Of a stretch of DNA of 64,000 nucleotides, positions 16,637 through 24,336 are shown piece after piece. Below the pieces are notes generated by a model, which was given only the letters and a program-made list of their open reading frames with translations, was not told where the DNA came from and ran no database searches. How positions within the stretch are numbered: the stretch's first letter is position 1; each line of letters starts with the position of its first letter. The translations under genes and the position numbers were made by a program. The DNA is from Chryseolinea lacunae (GTDB lineage: Bacteria; Bacteroidota; Bacteroidia; Cytophagales; Cyclobacteriaceae): the NCBI RefSeq assembly GCF_016735595.1, contig NZ_JAERRB010000014.1, positions 62,001-126,000 on the forward strand, read 5' to 3'.

Positions 16637-17129
16637 TATTGAGGTGAAAATGCACAATTTCTCGAATGAGAATTTATTATTGTATAATTTTAACAGTGAA
16701 ACTGAACAGGCGTTTAGAGAGGAGTCCTTTTTCTGCAATGATCGAATGTCTGCTCGGTCCACAATTTTAATTTATGATGAAGATGCTGAACCCATTTGTG
16801 CATCGCTCGCGCCCATCCCAAAGGAAATAAACCATAAACCCATTTCGACTTCCGAATTTCAAACGGTGATTGACGAGGAGAAATCGAGCTTCCGAAAGGC
16901 TTTGCAAGTTGTTAAAAAAGGACGGGACATAGTGATGAAGAAGAAAGTCAATGTAGAACACTTTCATCTGGAGCCCGGTGTGTATTTTATAAGATTTTTT
17001 TACACATCTGGAACGTCAACAAAAAATATGGTGTCGCAGCAAGAAGTTGAAGAGGACGCTGCGAGATATAAGGCTAAGGTATTTAGTGGATGCGTTAAGT
17101 CTAACCTTGTAAAACTTATCGTGAAGTAA
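16587..17129 (+). CDS. Immunity-like protein of unknown family, probably 5'-frameshifted
   Basis: The frame runs 180 codons from a TTG at 16587, but the first ten codons are probably not native. The natural start is likely the ATG at 16520 in another frame. From VFDIEVKMHNFSNENLLLYNF on, it reads as a beta-rich domain, with a helical stretch FQTVIDEEKSSFRKALQVVKK and LEPGVYFIRFFYTSG near the end. A truncated, frameshifted copy of its central part lies at 20404-20670. No known family was recognised. The duplication and the surrounding tips and immunity genes make an immunity role plausible. Whether it is expressed is doubtful. Confidence 0.5.
   Translation: MSCQRRIFTSDRTTVFDIEVKMHNFSNENLLLYNFNSETEQAFREESFFCNDRMSARSTILIYDEDAEPICASLAPIPKEINHKPISTSEFQTVIDEEKSSFRKALQVVKKGRDIVMKKKVNVEHFHLEPGVYFIRFFYTSGTSTKNMVSQQEVEEDAARYKAKVFSGCVKSNLVKLIVK
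16681..16944 (+). repeat. Intact-frame copy of a duplicated segment (partner 20404-20670)
   Basis: This part of the immunity-like gene matches 20404-20670 nearly base for base, including an identical run of about 40 bases centred on GGTCCACAATTTTAATTT. The partner has at least three indels relative to this copy. Confidence 0.85.
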
Positions 17130-17242
17130 GCCTTTTACCTGGCGTTGCAATCGACTAGTATGCTTATGAAGTGGCATTGCTGTGAAATTTAGAATTATGA
17201 AAAGAGTATTATTTCTTTCTCAAATCTTGAATGTAATAGGTA

Positions 17243-17584
17243 TTGGTAATTTTCTTACCGTTTTGTTATGCAAAACCACATGAGCCCGGTTACAGCAAAC
17301 TTTGGGTTCAGGTTTTCGGTTGTGGTAATATTAGTTATCATACTTATGGTGGTGCTATGGAAGCAGCGCGGCTGTCCGCAGCCGCAAAGGACTTAGCTGA
17401 AGAACAAGTTGAAATGATTCTTGGTAGCCAGCCTAGACCAGCCACTGCTACTTTAGAGAAAACATTCCTTACTGAGCTAAGAGCCATACTTACACCATTT
17501 GGTGCCCGTGTTTCCCTTACACCGAACTATGGCCCTGTACCAGTGAATCCTTATAGCAAAACACCATGGGGGAATGGCAGATGA
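17243..17584 (+). CDS. Orphan C-terminal tip fragment, possible RHS-type toxin domain
   Basis: 113 codons from a TTG. No ATG and no leader is present, so this is probably the 3' part of a once longer protein. It has GYSKLWVQVFG, then ISYHTYGGAMEAARLSAAAKDLAEEQVEMILGS (an amphipathic helix region), and ends FGARVSLTPNYGPVPVNPYSKTPWGNGR. The stop overlaps the next start as ATGA (17581-17584), the coupling expected of toxin followed by immunity gene. No toxin family recognised. Reading the first codons as real is unsafe. Confidence 0.45.
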   Translation: MVIFLPFCYAKPHEPGYSKLWVQVFGCGNISYHTYGGAMEAARLSAAAKDLAEEQVEMILGSQPRPATATLEKTFLTELRAILTPFGARVSLTPNYGPVPVNPYSKTPWGNGR

Positions 17585-18588
17585 TATTTTTAGAGTTGAT
17601 CAAAAAGAATGCAATACTTTACTCAATTTTAATTAACGGCAATTTTGCACAGGTTGATTTGCGTTCGCAGAATGTAGTTGCGTGGTCAGATCGAGCAATT
17701 GAGATAAAGAACATCAGGCTTGGTGAGCATGAATTTGATTCTGTTATGGTAGTGTTGTATGGCTCTTTCATCTCGATGGAGTTTAGAACTGCTGATGCTA
17801 AGTTCTTCAACGATACAAAGCATTATTTTGGAAAAGATGCGTTGGTACGCTCGAAGAAGTCTTACCTTATGGGCAACGACGTTATTGAAGAAGAATACAA
17901 AGATTTAGGAACGTTCAAAGGTTTGGAAGGCCTGGCATCTGCTATGGTCAGGAATTCCAATCTATTTGGTTTTACGATAAGTCTTCGTTTTTACGGAGAG
18001 ACGGCTCAGGCAAAGAGTCTATCAAAACCTACTTACTTCCTCACAGGTATTGAAGTTGCGCAGGAGGCATTACATCTATTCAAGCCGAATGAAATTACTT
18101 TGGTGCCTACGTTTAGTCCGTTTGATTACGCCCCAAGAATTGAAATTGTTGTAAGGAACTCCGAGCATCCTGTTCTGAAATATGTTGCAAACAAAGCCTC
18201 ACTATCTTACGGTAACAGGTTATACGAACATGGCAGAATCCCAAGGCTTGATCCTTTTCGCGTTTGTGGACTAACTTATGTTGATCAGGCTGGCACTGAT
18301 GACGACACTTTAGAAGTAAAGTCAGTTTTGATTGTAAACTTGTGTGCTTCCGGCCAGACTAGTACGGACGGAAATGTAGGACATATCTCTTATGAAGTTC
18401 TATCTCCTGAGGTCGAGTTTTTTCAAGTCGGAAACCGTGTGCTTACAAAAAATGAACTTGAAGCAAGCGGACTAAATTTGGAGGGCGACTACATCTTGGA
18501 AAAGACGCTCTTTGGAAAGGAAGCTGTTGACGAATTTAACAATCTTGATTACGCTCAGGGAATAAGCGTGTACAAGTCAAAGAAGTAA
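17581..18588 (+). CDS. Unrecognised 335-residue protein, candidate immunity partner
   Basis: Start taken at ATG 17581, overlapping the stop of the preceding frame by ATGA. An earlier in-frame start exists at 17566. The protein is soluble, without signal or membrane segment. It has alternating strands and short helices, with YFLTGIEVAQEALHLFKPNE, YAPRIEIVVRN and a long beta-rich second half (RVCGLTYVDQAGTDDDTLEV, GHISYEVLSPEVEFFQVGNRV). I recognise no family. It is undamaged over 1 kb although the flanks are broken, which suggests it is still under selection. Its place after a toxin-like tip is the only clue to function. Confidence 0.6.
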   Translation: MIFLELIKKNAILYSILINGNFAQVDLRSQNVVAWSDRAIEIKNIRLGEHEFDSVMVVLYGSFISMEFRTADAKFFNDTKHYFGKDALVRSKKSYLMGNDVIEEEYKDLGTFKGLEGLASAMVRNSNLFGFTISLRFYGETAQAKSLSKPTYFLTGIEVAQEALHLFKPNEITLVPTFSPFDYAPRIEIVVRNSEHPVLKYVANKASLSYGNRLYEHGRIPRLDPFRVCGLTYVDQAGTDDDTLEVKSVLIVNLCASGQTSTDGNVGHISYEVLSPEVEFFQVGNRVLTKNELEASGLNLEGDYILEKTLFGKEAVDEFNNLDYAQGISVYKSKK

Positions 18589-19028
18589 TCCAATTCATTC
18601 GCTAGCGGGAACTTCGGCAGGAAAACCCTATGCTAGCTGCATAAGCAAGATGATGTATAAATGTCTGCCAAAATGATTTTCCTCGAAACTCGAAAAAGAC
18701 TGGAAAGTGAAGTAGATTTTTCTTTTTCAACTGAAAAAAATAAGGGCTTATTTTGCAGCTGGTTGTTCATTGAAACGGTGGCGTGTTGAATGTATTGGGT
18801 AGATTGATGCAGATCGATCCGTTAGCCAGCAAATTTTCGTCCATTACGTCGTATAATTATGGGTCAATAACCCAATTTTTTGGAACGATCCTTCAGGTGC
18901 AGCCGGCGCCTCGCCTGGTGAACCGGATTATGTGCCGCCGAGGGATTTGGGATTAGTTTAGGCTGCATGTAGGAACTTTGGTGCAGGATCGTTGCAAGGT
19001 CATTAGAGGCCTTTAGGCTATTAAGTTT
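18589..19028. other. Intergenic stretch containing an RHS core remnant
   Basis: 440 bases. The left half (18589-18780) is AT-rich with no supportable gene. The right half holds the remnant at 18785-18961. The last 60 bases lead into the Imm11-like gene. Confidence 0.6.
18785..18961 (+). pseudogene. Remnant of an RHS repeat-associated core domain
   Basis: Translation from 18798 gives GRLMQIDPLASKFSSITSYNYGS. Shifting one base near 18865 continues as NNPIFWNDPSGAAGASPGEPDY and then PPRDLGLV before a stop at 18959-18961. Together this is the conserved end of the RHS core (DPLA...S...YNYG.NNPI...DPSG) that precedes the variable toxin tip. The rest of the core and any toxin are missing, and the frame is broken, so the piece is dead. 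It is followed 68 bases later by an Imm11-type gene. Confidence 0.75.
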
Positions 19029-19730
19029 ATGAAGTACTTTGCATTAAGAGGAGAATCTAACCCCAAAATGATAGGTGTCAAGAATGGGGTTGCTCAGGTA
19101 GAGATCGACGAAAGTCTATTTGAAAACAAAAAAATGTATAGTTCAATCCGATCTTTTTTTGACGCATTTGCCTATTGGGAAAAGACCAGCTTTTATCCGG
19201 AGTTAGATTTTCAGGTTGAGGCTGCCAGAATGTTGCCGCATGCAAAGCTAACAGATTTTTTATCGTTCAAACCGTTTCTGATTTCTTGTCCATTTATGGT
19301 TAACGAAAGAATCAAGTCTTTGCTGAGCAAGCATAACCTTCAAGAACATTACTATTTTCCGGTAAGGGTTTTTGAAAAGGAAACGTTGCGAGACGGAAAC
19401 TATTATTTGTTTTACAGTCCAATGCAGGACTATGATGTTATCGATTTTTCGAAATCGACTTTTTTTTCTGGCAGTACAATATCAGGCAAACAGTATTTTC
19501 GATTTGGCGATAAGGATGAGTTTTTAAAGGCTATGGAGTCAAATCCTCTTCTAACCGGAGAAAAGCTGGTATTGAATCGAGATTTTGACAAAACGCTGGA
19601 TCTATTTAATCCACGATTCGGTCCTGTCTGTATTTCTGAAAAACTAAAAGATGCACTACAGACTATGGATGCTACCGGCATTAACGTGATTGATGGCGTC
19701 GATCCAAAGATTGAGGTTCAAGTGGTCTGA
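19029..19730 (+). CDS. Immunity protein of the Imm11/Imm43 (DUF1629-like) type
   Basis: 233 residues, soluble. The middle and end follow the Imm11/DUF1629 plan: a helical first half (RMLPHAKLTDFLSFKPFLIS), then YYFPVRVFEKE, NYYLFYSPMQDYDVIDFSKSTF, the YFRFGD strand, and the closing PVCISEKLKDALQTMDATGINVI, which matches the serum-lectin-like 'I.S..L..AL...G.TGI.F' ending. Such proteins protect bacteria from polymorphic toxins. It sits straight after an RHS core remnant, so its own toxin has apparently been lost and it may act as an orphan immunity gene against incoming toxins. Family choice between Imm11 and Imm43 is not certain. Confidence 0.7.
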   Translation: MKYFALRGESNPKMIGVKNGVAQVEIDESLFENKKMYSSIRSFFDAFAYWEKTSFYPELDFQVEAARMLPHAKLTDFLSFKPFLISCPFMVNERIKSLLSKHNLQEHYYFPVRVFEKETLRDGNYYLFYSPMQDYDVIDFSKSTFFSGSTISGKQYFRFGDKDEFLKAMESNPLLTGEKLVLNRDFDKTLDLFNPRFGPVCISEKLKDALQTMDATGINVIDGVDPKIEVQVV

Positions 19731-19860
19731 GGAGGACGATATGTGAAAGACAGATTTTATGGATATTTAAAGACGAATTGATAGGCATTGAAAATGAGCG
19801 TGATATTTACGAGGCAATGTGAATCGACTTTTTTCGTGGTTCCCTATGAACTGAACTAGC

Positions 19861-20393
19861 ATGAATAACATTTTGTCACTAAAATTCGCATTTACTTGCT
19901 CATTGTCCTTCTTATGTTTGTGTTGCCGTTCTCAGGATGGCTGGCAACATGTGACAATAGACGGTGGATATAATTATTCTGTTCCAAATTTTGGTCAACT
20001 TAAAAGAACTTTAAGTGAAAGAGCCAATACAATCACCGCAGAAATTACAGTAAATAATGACTCTCTTTCAAAGATTCAATTTGCCAAGGCGGAATAAATA
20101 GAGACACGTTGCGCGTCAATGCCTATAGTTTAAATGAAGCAACCTATGATAAGCTGTCAATAACTGTTACCAATGGAAAATTTCATGCCGACTATACTTT
20201 TATTCAAAGTGGTGAGCAGGAGAAGGTAGTAATGGAGGAACTTTATAGTAAGTTGGTATTGAAGACAATGGATTTTGGGAGAGGATCAGTGGTTAGGGGG
20301 TATATTGAGTATAAATCGAAATGTAAGCAAGGGTGTGTTAGTCAGAATTATTTAATAGAGATTAGGGGTAATTTTGTCGTGATTGTTAAGTGA
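19861..20393 (+). pseudogene. Frameshifted gene for a small exported protein
   Basis: ATG at 19861 opens an export signal (MNNILSLKFAFTCSLSFLCLCC) and runs to a stop at 20095-20097 after SLSKIQFAK. The next frame carries GINRDTLRVNAYSLNEATYDK onward to a stop at 20391-20393 (GNFVVIVK). One base change near 20088 joins them into about 175 residues. Beta-rich, no known family. Likely a former periplasmic immunity-type protein. Confidence 0.55.
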
Positions 20394-20403
20394 TGAATTT
20401 CTT

Positions 20404-20670
20404 ACTGTGCAATTTTAGCAATGAAATTATACAGGCGTATAGAGAGGAATCATTTTTTGCAATGATCGAATGTCTGCTCGGTCCACAATTTTAATTTATG
20501 ATGAAGATGATGAGCCCATTTATGCATCGCTCCCGCCCATCCCAAAGGAAATAAACCATAAACCCATTTCGAACTTCCGAATTTCAAACTGTGATTGACG
20601 AGGAGAAATCGAGATTCCCGGAAGGCTTTACAAGCTGTTAAAAAAGGAAGGGACATAGTGATAAAGAAGC
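20404..20670 (+). pseudogene. Decayed partial copy of the 16587-17129 gene
   Basis: Near-identical to 16681-16944 with a one-base loss near 20457 (TTTTTTGC against TTTTTCTGC), a one-base gain near 20570 (TTCGAACTTCCG against TTCGACTTCCG) and further changes near 20612. Homology ends at about 20668, where an unrelated tip sequence begins. Both the start and end of the gene are missing, so it cannot make a protein. Confidence 0.85.
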
Positions 20671-20773
20671 TTACGGTTTCTATTTTGGTCTCGACGGCGG
20701 ATTTAATGTTGCTTTATTTTTAGGAGGAAGCTTAAATATAAAAATAGGAACAAAGTATGTTTTTAAAGAATAA
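20669..20773 (+). pseudogene. Short remnant of a glycine-rich protein end, possible toxin tip
   Basis: In frame from 20669 the sequence reads AYGFYFGLDGGFNVALFLGG then SLNIKIGTKYVFKE and stops at 20771-20773. It starts exactly where the duplicated segment ends and is followed one base later by ATG 20775 of a membrane protein, an arrangement like a toxin end followed by its immunity gene. Confidence 0.4.
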
Positions 20774-20774
20774 A

Positions 20775-21215
20775 ATGGGGCGTATTTCAAGTTCAATAAC
20801 GGTTATTTATAGATGGATCATTCCTTCATGTATCGCGCTGATGAATGTCGTCTTAATTGTATTTGTGTTTTTTTTGCCCCTGATGTTTATTGGGACCTAT
20901 ACGTTGTTATAGTGCCTTTTTTCTTAGGAGGATCGATAGTTGTTGTGTATCCTTTGCTGCAATTAAGAGAGATTTTTCTTGATGATGAGTTTGGAATAAC
21001 GATAAGGGATCGGGGCAAGTTGATAAAAATCCCGTTTAGTAAAATTTCTGGTGTTGACCGGTTTATTTTTTTTCTTTTTTAAAATCTTCTATCACTGTCC
21101 AGACGGCAAAGCCCGGGTAGTGGTGGTTATGCCTAGGATACGAGAATTCGCACGTACCTATGGGTTTGGTGATGTGAAAAGTTTTAAATTTCTTAAACAA
21201 AAAGCCAAGGTTTAG
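20775..21215 (+). pseudogene. Frameshifted small membrane protein, immunity-like
   Basis: The first frame starts at 20775 (MGRISSSITVIYRWIIPSC, then a hydrophobic helix VVLIVFVFFLPLMFIGTY) and stops at 20912. A second frame gives a further helix VVIVPFFLGGSIVVVYPLL and LDDEFGITIRDRGKLIKIPF, stopping at 21082 after a T-rich run. A third continues with KIFYHCPDGKARVVVVMPR to 21215. Together they would form a protein of about 145 residues with two membrane helices and a cytoplasmic beta domain. Short two-helix proteins of this sort often follow toxin tips. At least two indels are needed, so it is inactive as written. Confidence 0.5.
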
Positions 21216-21260
21216 GTAAGCAAAGCATGCTACCTGACACGCTCTATGTTGATTGAATGA

Positions 21261-21497
21261 GAAGAGAAGGGGAATTTCCGGGGGTCGCGATGTCTTGGAG
21301 TAGCTGGGGATAAGCAAGGGGAGATTATGAGAAACGGAAATCTTAAAAGTGGCGGAGATGTTAAAACTAGATACCTCAGTTTTAAGAAAGAGGAGCACGA
21401 TAAGAGGCTATACCGAGTTTCCCTTGGAAAATGTACAGGATTTAGCTGGGATGACAGCATTGCAGTGAAGGGATACTTTAGTGTTGTGATTGAATGA
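21261..21497 (+). other. Short unassigned coding-like stretch
   Basis: An open frame reads GNFRGSRCLGVAGDKQGEIM and, from ATG 21327, continues as MRNGNLKSGGDVKTRYLSF to a stop at 21495-21497 (end GYFSVVIE). It may be another orphan toxin end before the Imm44-like gene 55 bases on, or a chance frame. No family recognised. Confidence 0.25.
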
Positions 21498-21551
21498 TTT
21501 GTGGGCAGGGATAGAATTTTTTTGATAATAATTTGTAAAAAAGATGCTTAG

Positions 21552-22562
21552 ATGAATTTTGCAATCGTTGAAGAGTTGTCCCTGGATTTGATAGAACTGG
21601 CAAACGTATTTGCCGGAATTTCTGATCATGTAAATGACAATCTCAAAGACAGTGGCTACGGGCCTGGGGTGAGTTCGATTATTTTTGGAGTCAATTGTAT
21701 AGACCCCAAACTTCTGGTTCCATCGCGGGATTTTGAGACGGGGTTCGTGCTTTATAAGAAATACACAAAAGCCAGTAGGCAGTTGGATGTTAAAATTAAA
21801 CTTAATCACAAAGAACTATCGGATGCGACCGAAATGGACGTGGCGAAAATACTTGTCCGGGGATTTTTCAATTCACGTTTGAGTGTTGTAGAGTTGAACA
21901 TTAAAGACTTCGCAGCAGATGCCTTTTATGAAGATGTTATTTCAGTCTTGTCGAACTACTTACCTGCAGAAGAGTCCTATCAGGAAAAAATTTTTCACTA
22001 CCAACATCGGCAAGCACTGAAGTTTGAAGCGAACGAAAAAATGTTGCGCGAAGAGTTTTGGCGATTGGTTCATTCTTCACGGTCAGAAACTAATAATAGT
22101 CTTGATAAGCAGATTGAGATTTTGACTACTAAATTGGGCGCACTCACTGAATCGGAAATTGTCGGCTTCGAATGTATGCTGAGAGAATTGCTAGTGGAAG
22201 CTAATCACTATAATGTAATGGCCATTCAAAAAATGGCTGAGGGATGGGTCACCGACGATTCGTTTCTGTATTTTCGATGCAAAATCATATTGCAAGGGCA
22301 AGCCATTTTTCAAAATGCAATTGAAAATCCGGATCTTGTTGTAGAGCGGATGGATGCATCTCAAAGTGGTGAACTTCTGTTGTATGTAGCGGATACGGCG
22401 TTTGCGAACAAGTTTGGAGAATCTACCGAAAAGGTATTCCCTCGTGAGTACGCATCAAAAATAATTGACTACAACTCGGACGATTTTCCTATTGGCGGAG
22501 AAGATTGGAATGAAGAAGATTTGCCAAAACGTTTTCCTGCACTGTGGAAGGCATATCATTAA
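21552..22562 (+). CDS. Two-domain protein: Imm44-like N-terminus and DUF4240 C-terminus
   Basis: 336 residues, soluble. Residues 1 to about 145 form an alpha/beta domain (ISDHVNDNLKDSGYGPGVSS, IIFGVNCIDP, KLDVKIKLN-like strand, MDVAKILVRGFFNSRLSVVEL) that resembles Imm44-type immunity proteins. From about 165, EEFWRLVHSSRSE, DKQIEILTTKLGALTESEIVGFE, DDSFLYFRCKIILQGQAIFQNA and NPDLVVE match the DUF4240 pattern, a domain frequent beside polymorphic toxins. The combination in one chain is unusual to my knowledge. Intact in a damaged region. Meets the next gene tail to tail with a 10-base gap. Probable role: neutralising a toxin. The target is unknown. Confidence 0.65.
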   Translation: MNFAIVEELSLDLIELANVFAGISDHVNDNLKDSGYGPGVSSIIFGVNCIDPKLLVPSRDFETGFVLYKKYTKASRQLDVKIKLNHKELSDATEMDVAKILVRGFFNSRLSVVELNIKDFAADAFYEDVISVLSNYLPAEESYQEKIFHYQHRQALKFEANEKMLREEFWRLVHSSRSETNNSLDKQIEILTTKLGALTESEIVGFECMLRELLVEANHYNVMAIQKMAEGWVTDDSFLYFRCKIILQGQAIFQNAIENPDLVVERMDASQSGELLLYVADTAFANKFGESTEKVFPREYASKIIDYNSDDFPIGGEDWNEEDLPKRFPALWKAYH

Positions 22563-22572
22563 CAACCCTCGA

Positions 22573-24120
22573 CTACGCCGCCACCTTCTCCTTCTTCACC
22601 TTCTTCTTCATCGGAAACTCAAATCCAAATCGCACATTCAGCACATCGCCATAGGGACTCTTGTGGTGCGGATCGAACGTGCGCAGCATGATTAGTGCGG
22701 TGCCTTTCACGTTCTTGATGAAGCGGTATTCTTTTTTCACGCCCACAAACACGCCCCATACCCATTCGCGTTGGCCTTGGTCGGGGAGGGTTAGGCGGGA
22801 GAGGGGGGGCACGTAGGTGTTCATGGTTTCCACTTCGAGGCGTGGGGAGAAACCTTTCCAGAGTTTGTATTCGCCAAACACACGGGGGCCATAGATGCGC
22901 GAGGCGTGGTCGAAGTAGCGGCGTTCGGTGTTGTAGGCCACGCGTTGGTTCCAGCCGGCGCCGGCGGTGAGGCGGCCCGTGAAGCGATAGCCCGCATAGG
23001 GATTGAAGTCGACCATCACGTCTTCGCCTTTCTTTTGGATTTGCATGGCGATGCCGGGCACCACGCGTTCGTACCACGGTTTGCCGCGCATTTCGTTGGG
23101 ACGTTTTTTGGGAATGTCGCTGAGGCTGTTGAGGCTGCCGTATTTCTTTTTGTATTTGGCCACCATGTCCATGGCTTCCTGCAGTTGTTTTTCTTTGCCG
23201 GCAAAGTGGTTCACGGCCATCTGTTGCACTTTGGTAGCGGCTTCTTCTTTCATGGCGGCAGGATCTTTGGCAGCACCGGCCATGTCTTTGTATTGGTCGA
23301 GCACGTTGGCCTGACCTTGCAGGTCTTTGATGCCGGCCACTTCGGCGGCTTTGGTTTCGGCGGTGTTGGGCAGCGCCTTCACATCGCCCAGGTTTCCGCT
23401 GGTGAGGGCTTTGGCGTCTTTGGTGTATTCGGAGGCCTGGCCTGTTATTTTGGAGAGGTCGCCGGTTTGGTTGGTCACATTTTTAAGGTCTCCTAGTTTC
23501 TCGGTGCCGGGCACGTTGCCAAGGCCGGGCACGTCGGTGTTGGGCAGGTTGGGCACGTTCACGCCGCCGAGTGAGGTTGAGCCGCCCAGGTTGCCTAGCG
23601 GATTGCCTCCGGTGGAGGGTAGTCCGAGTTGTGATGATGGAATGTTGAAGCCTTCTGCTTTGCTGGTGAGGCCCGACACCTTTTCGTTCAGCTCGGGGGG
23701 CAGCTCCATGGTTTTGAGTTTGCCAGTGGTTTTTTCTTTGATGGTGTTGAGCTTTTCGTTGAAGCCGGCCACGGTTTTTTCGCGCAGCTGGTTCACGCTG
23801 TCGAGGGCGTGGGCGGTTTTGCCGGTAGGCAGTTGCAGGGTGGTGAGGCTGTCGAGGCGGCTTTGCAGTTTGCTTTGGGCGGCGTCGAGTTTTTGGATGG
23901 GGGCCTGGTAGAGGTTTTGCAGGCTGTCGGTGCGCTGGTAGAATGCGTTTTGCACGGAGTCGACGCGTTGGCTGGAGCGCTGCAACAGCGTGTCCTGGGG
24001 CATTCGCAAATGAAGACTATCGGCCGAAGGGACACGCCCGAGCAGGCTATCCAAAGACGTTTGTTGGGCTTGAACCGTCGCACCCAGACAGATTAAAACT
24101 AAAATAGCACACAACCTCAT
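22573..24120 (-). CDS. Exported coiled-coil protein with C-terminal beta-rich (outer-membrane-like) domain
   Basis: 515 residues from ATG 24120, which starts a clean signal peptide (MRLCAILVLICLGATVQAQ). The reading frame extends upstream to 24288 but that part looks non-coding. Residues 20-180 are rich in Ser, Asp, Gln and Leu with heptads (SLTTLQLPTGK, LDSVNQLREK), followed by a Gly/Pro/Asn-rich linker (LPSTGGNPLGNLGGSTSLGG), a helical stretch, and a final 150 residues of alternating strands (VDFNPYAGYRFTGRLTAGAG, ending NVRFGFEFP) that suggest a beta-barrel or sandwich. The last residues KKKVKKEKVAA are basic. No known family was recognised. Possibly an envelope structural protein. Its promoter region lies in 24121-24288. 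Confidence 0.7.
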   Translation of the reverse strand: MRLCAILVLICLGATVQAQQTSLDSLLGRVPSADSLHLRMPQDTLLQRSSQRVDSVQNAFYQRTDSLQNLYQAPIQKLDAAQSKLQSRLDSLTTLQLPTGKTAHALDSVNQLREKTVAGFNEKLNTIKEKTTGKLKTMELPPELNEKVSGLTSKAEGFNIPSSQLGLPSTGGNPLGNLGGSTSLGGVNVPNLPNTDVPGLGNVPGTEKLGDLKNVTNQTGDLSKITGQASEYTKDAKALTSGNLGDVKALPNTAETKAAEVAGIKDLQGQANVLDQYKDMAGAAKDPAAMKEEAATKVQQMAVNHFAGKEKQLQEAMDMVAKYKKKYGSLNSLSDIPKKRPNEMRGKPWYERVVPGIAMQIQKKGEDVMVDFNPYAGYRFTGRLTAGAGWNQRVAYNTERRYFDHASRIYGPRVFGEYKLWKGFSPRLEVETMNTYVPPLSRLTLPDQGQREWVWGVFVGVKKEYRFIKNVKGTALIMLRTFDPHHKSPYGDVLNVRFGFEFPMKKKVKKEKVAA

Positions 24121-24288
24121 ACGGACTGTAAAGATAATGATATCCATTATCGGCGGTGAGCGTGTGATGGTAAAAATGTTAAACGCGTCAAAATGCCCGT
24201 AATTAGATGGCAAATGGGCTAAATCCGGAGGGGTGATGTGTCTGGATTCTTTGAATTGCGAGTGATGACGTGACTTTGATAACAACAA

Positions 24289-24314
24289 AAAAGCCCGACA
24301 ATTGCCGGGCTTTT
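24289..24314 (-). terminator. Terminator of the drug-efflux operon
   Basis: AAAAGCCCG (24289-24297) pairs perfectly with CGGGCTTTT (24306-24314) around ACAATTGC. It is 22 bases past the stop of the MFS pump on the minus strand, and the A-run at 24287-24292 gives the U-tract. Confidence 0.85.
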
Positions 24315-24336
24315 ATGTGATGAAAAATGATTTTTC

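Noticed and set aside
15115-22562. Insertion sequence or integrase-borne island
   Set aside because: No transposase, integrase, terminal inverted repeats or target-site duplication were seen. The island is inferred from gene content and base composition only.
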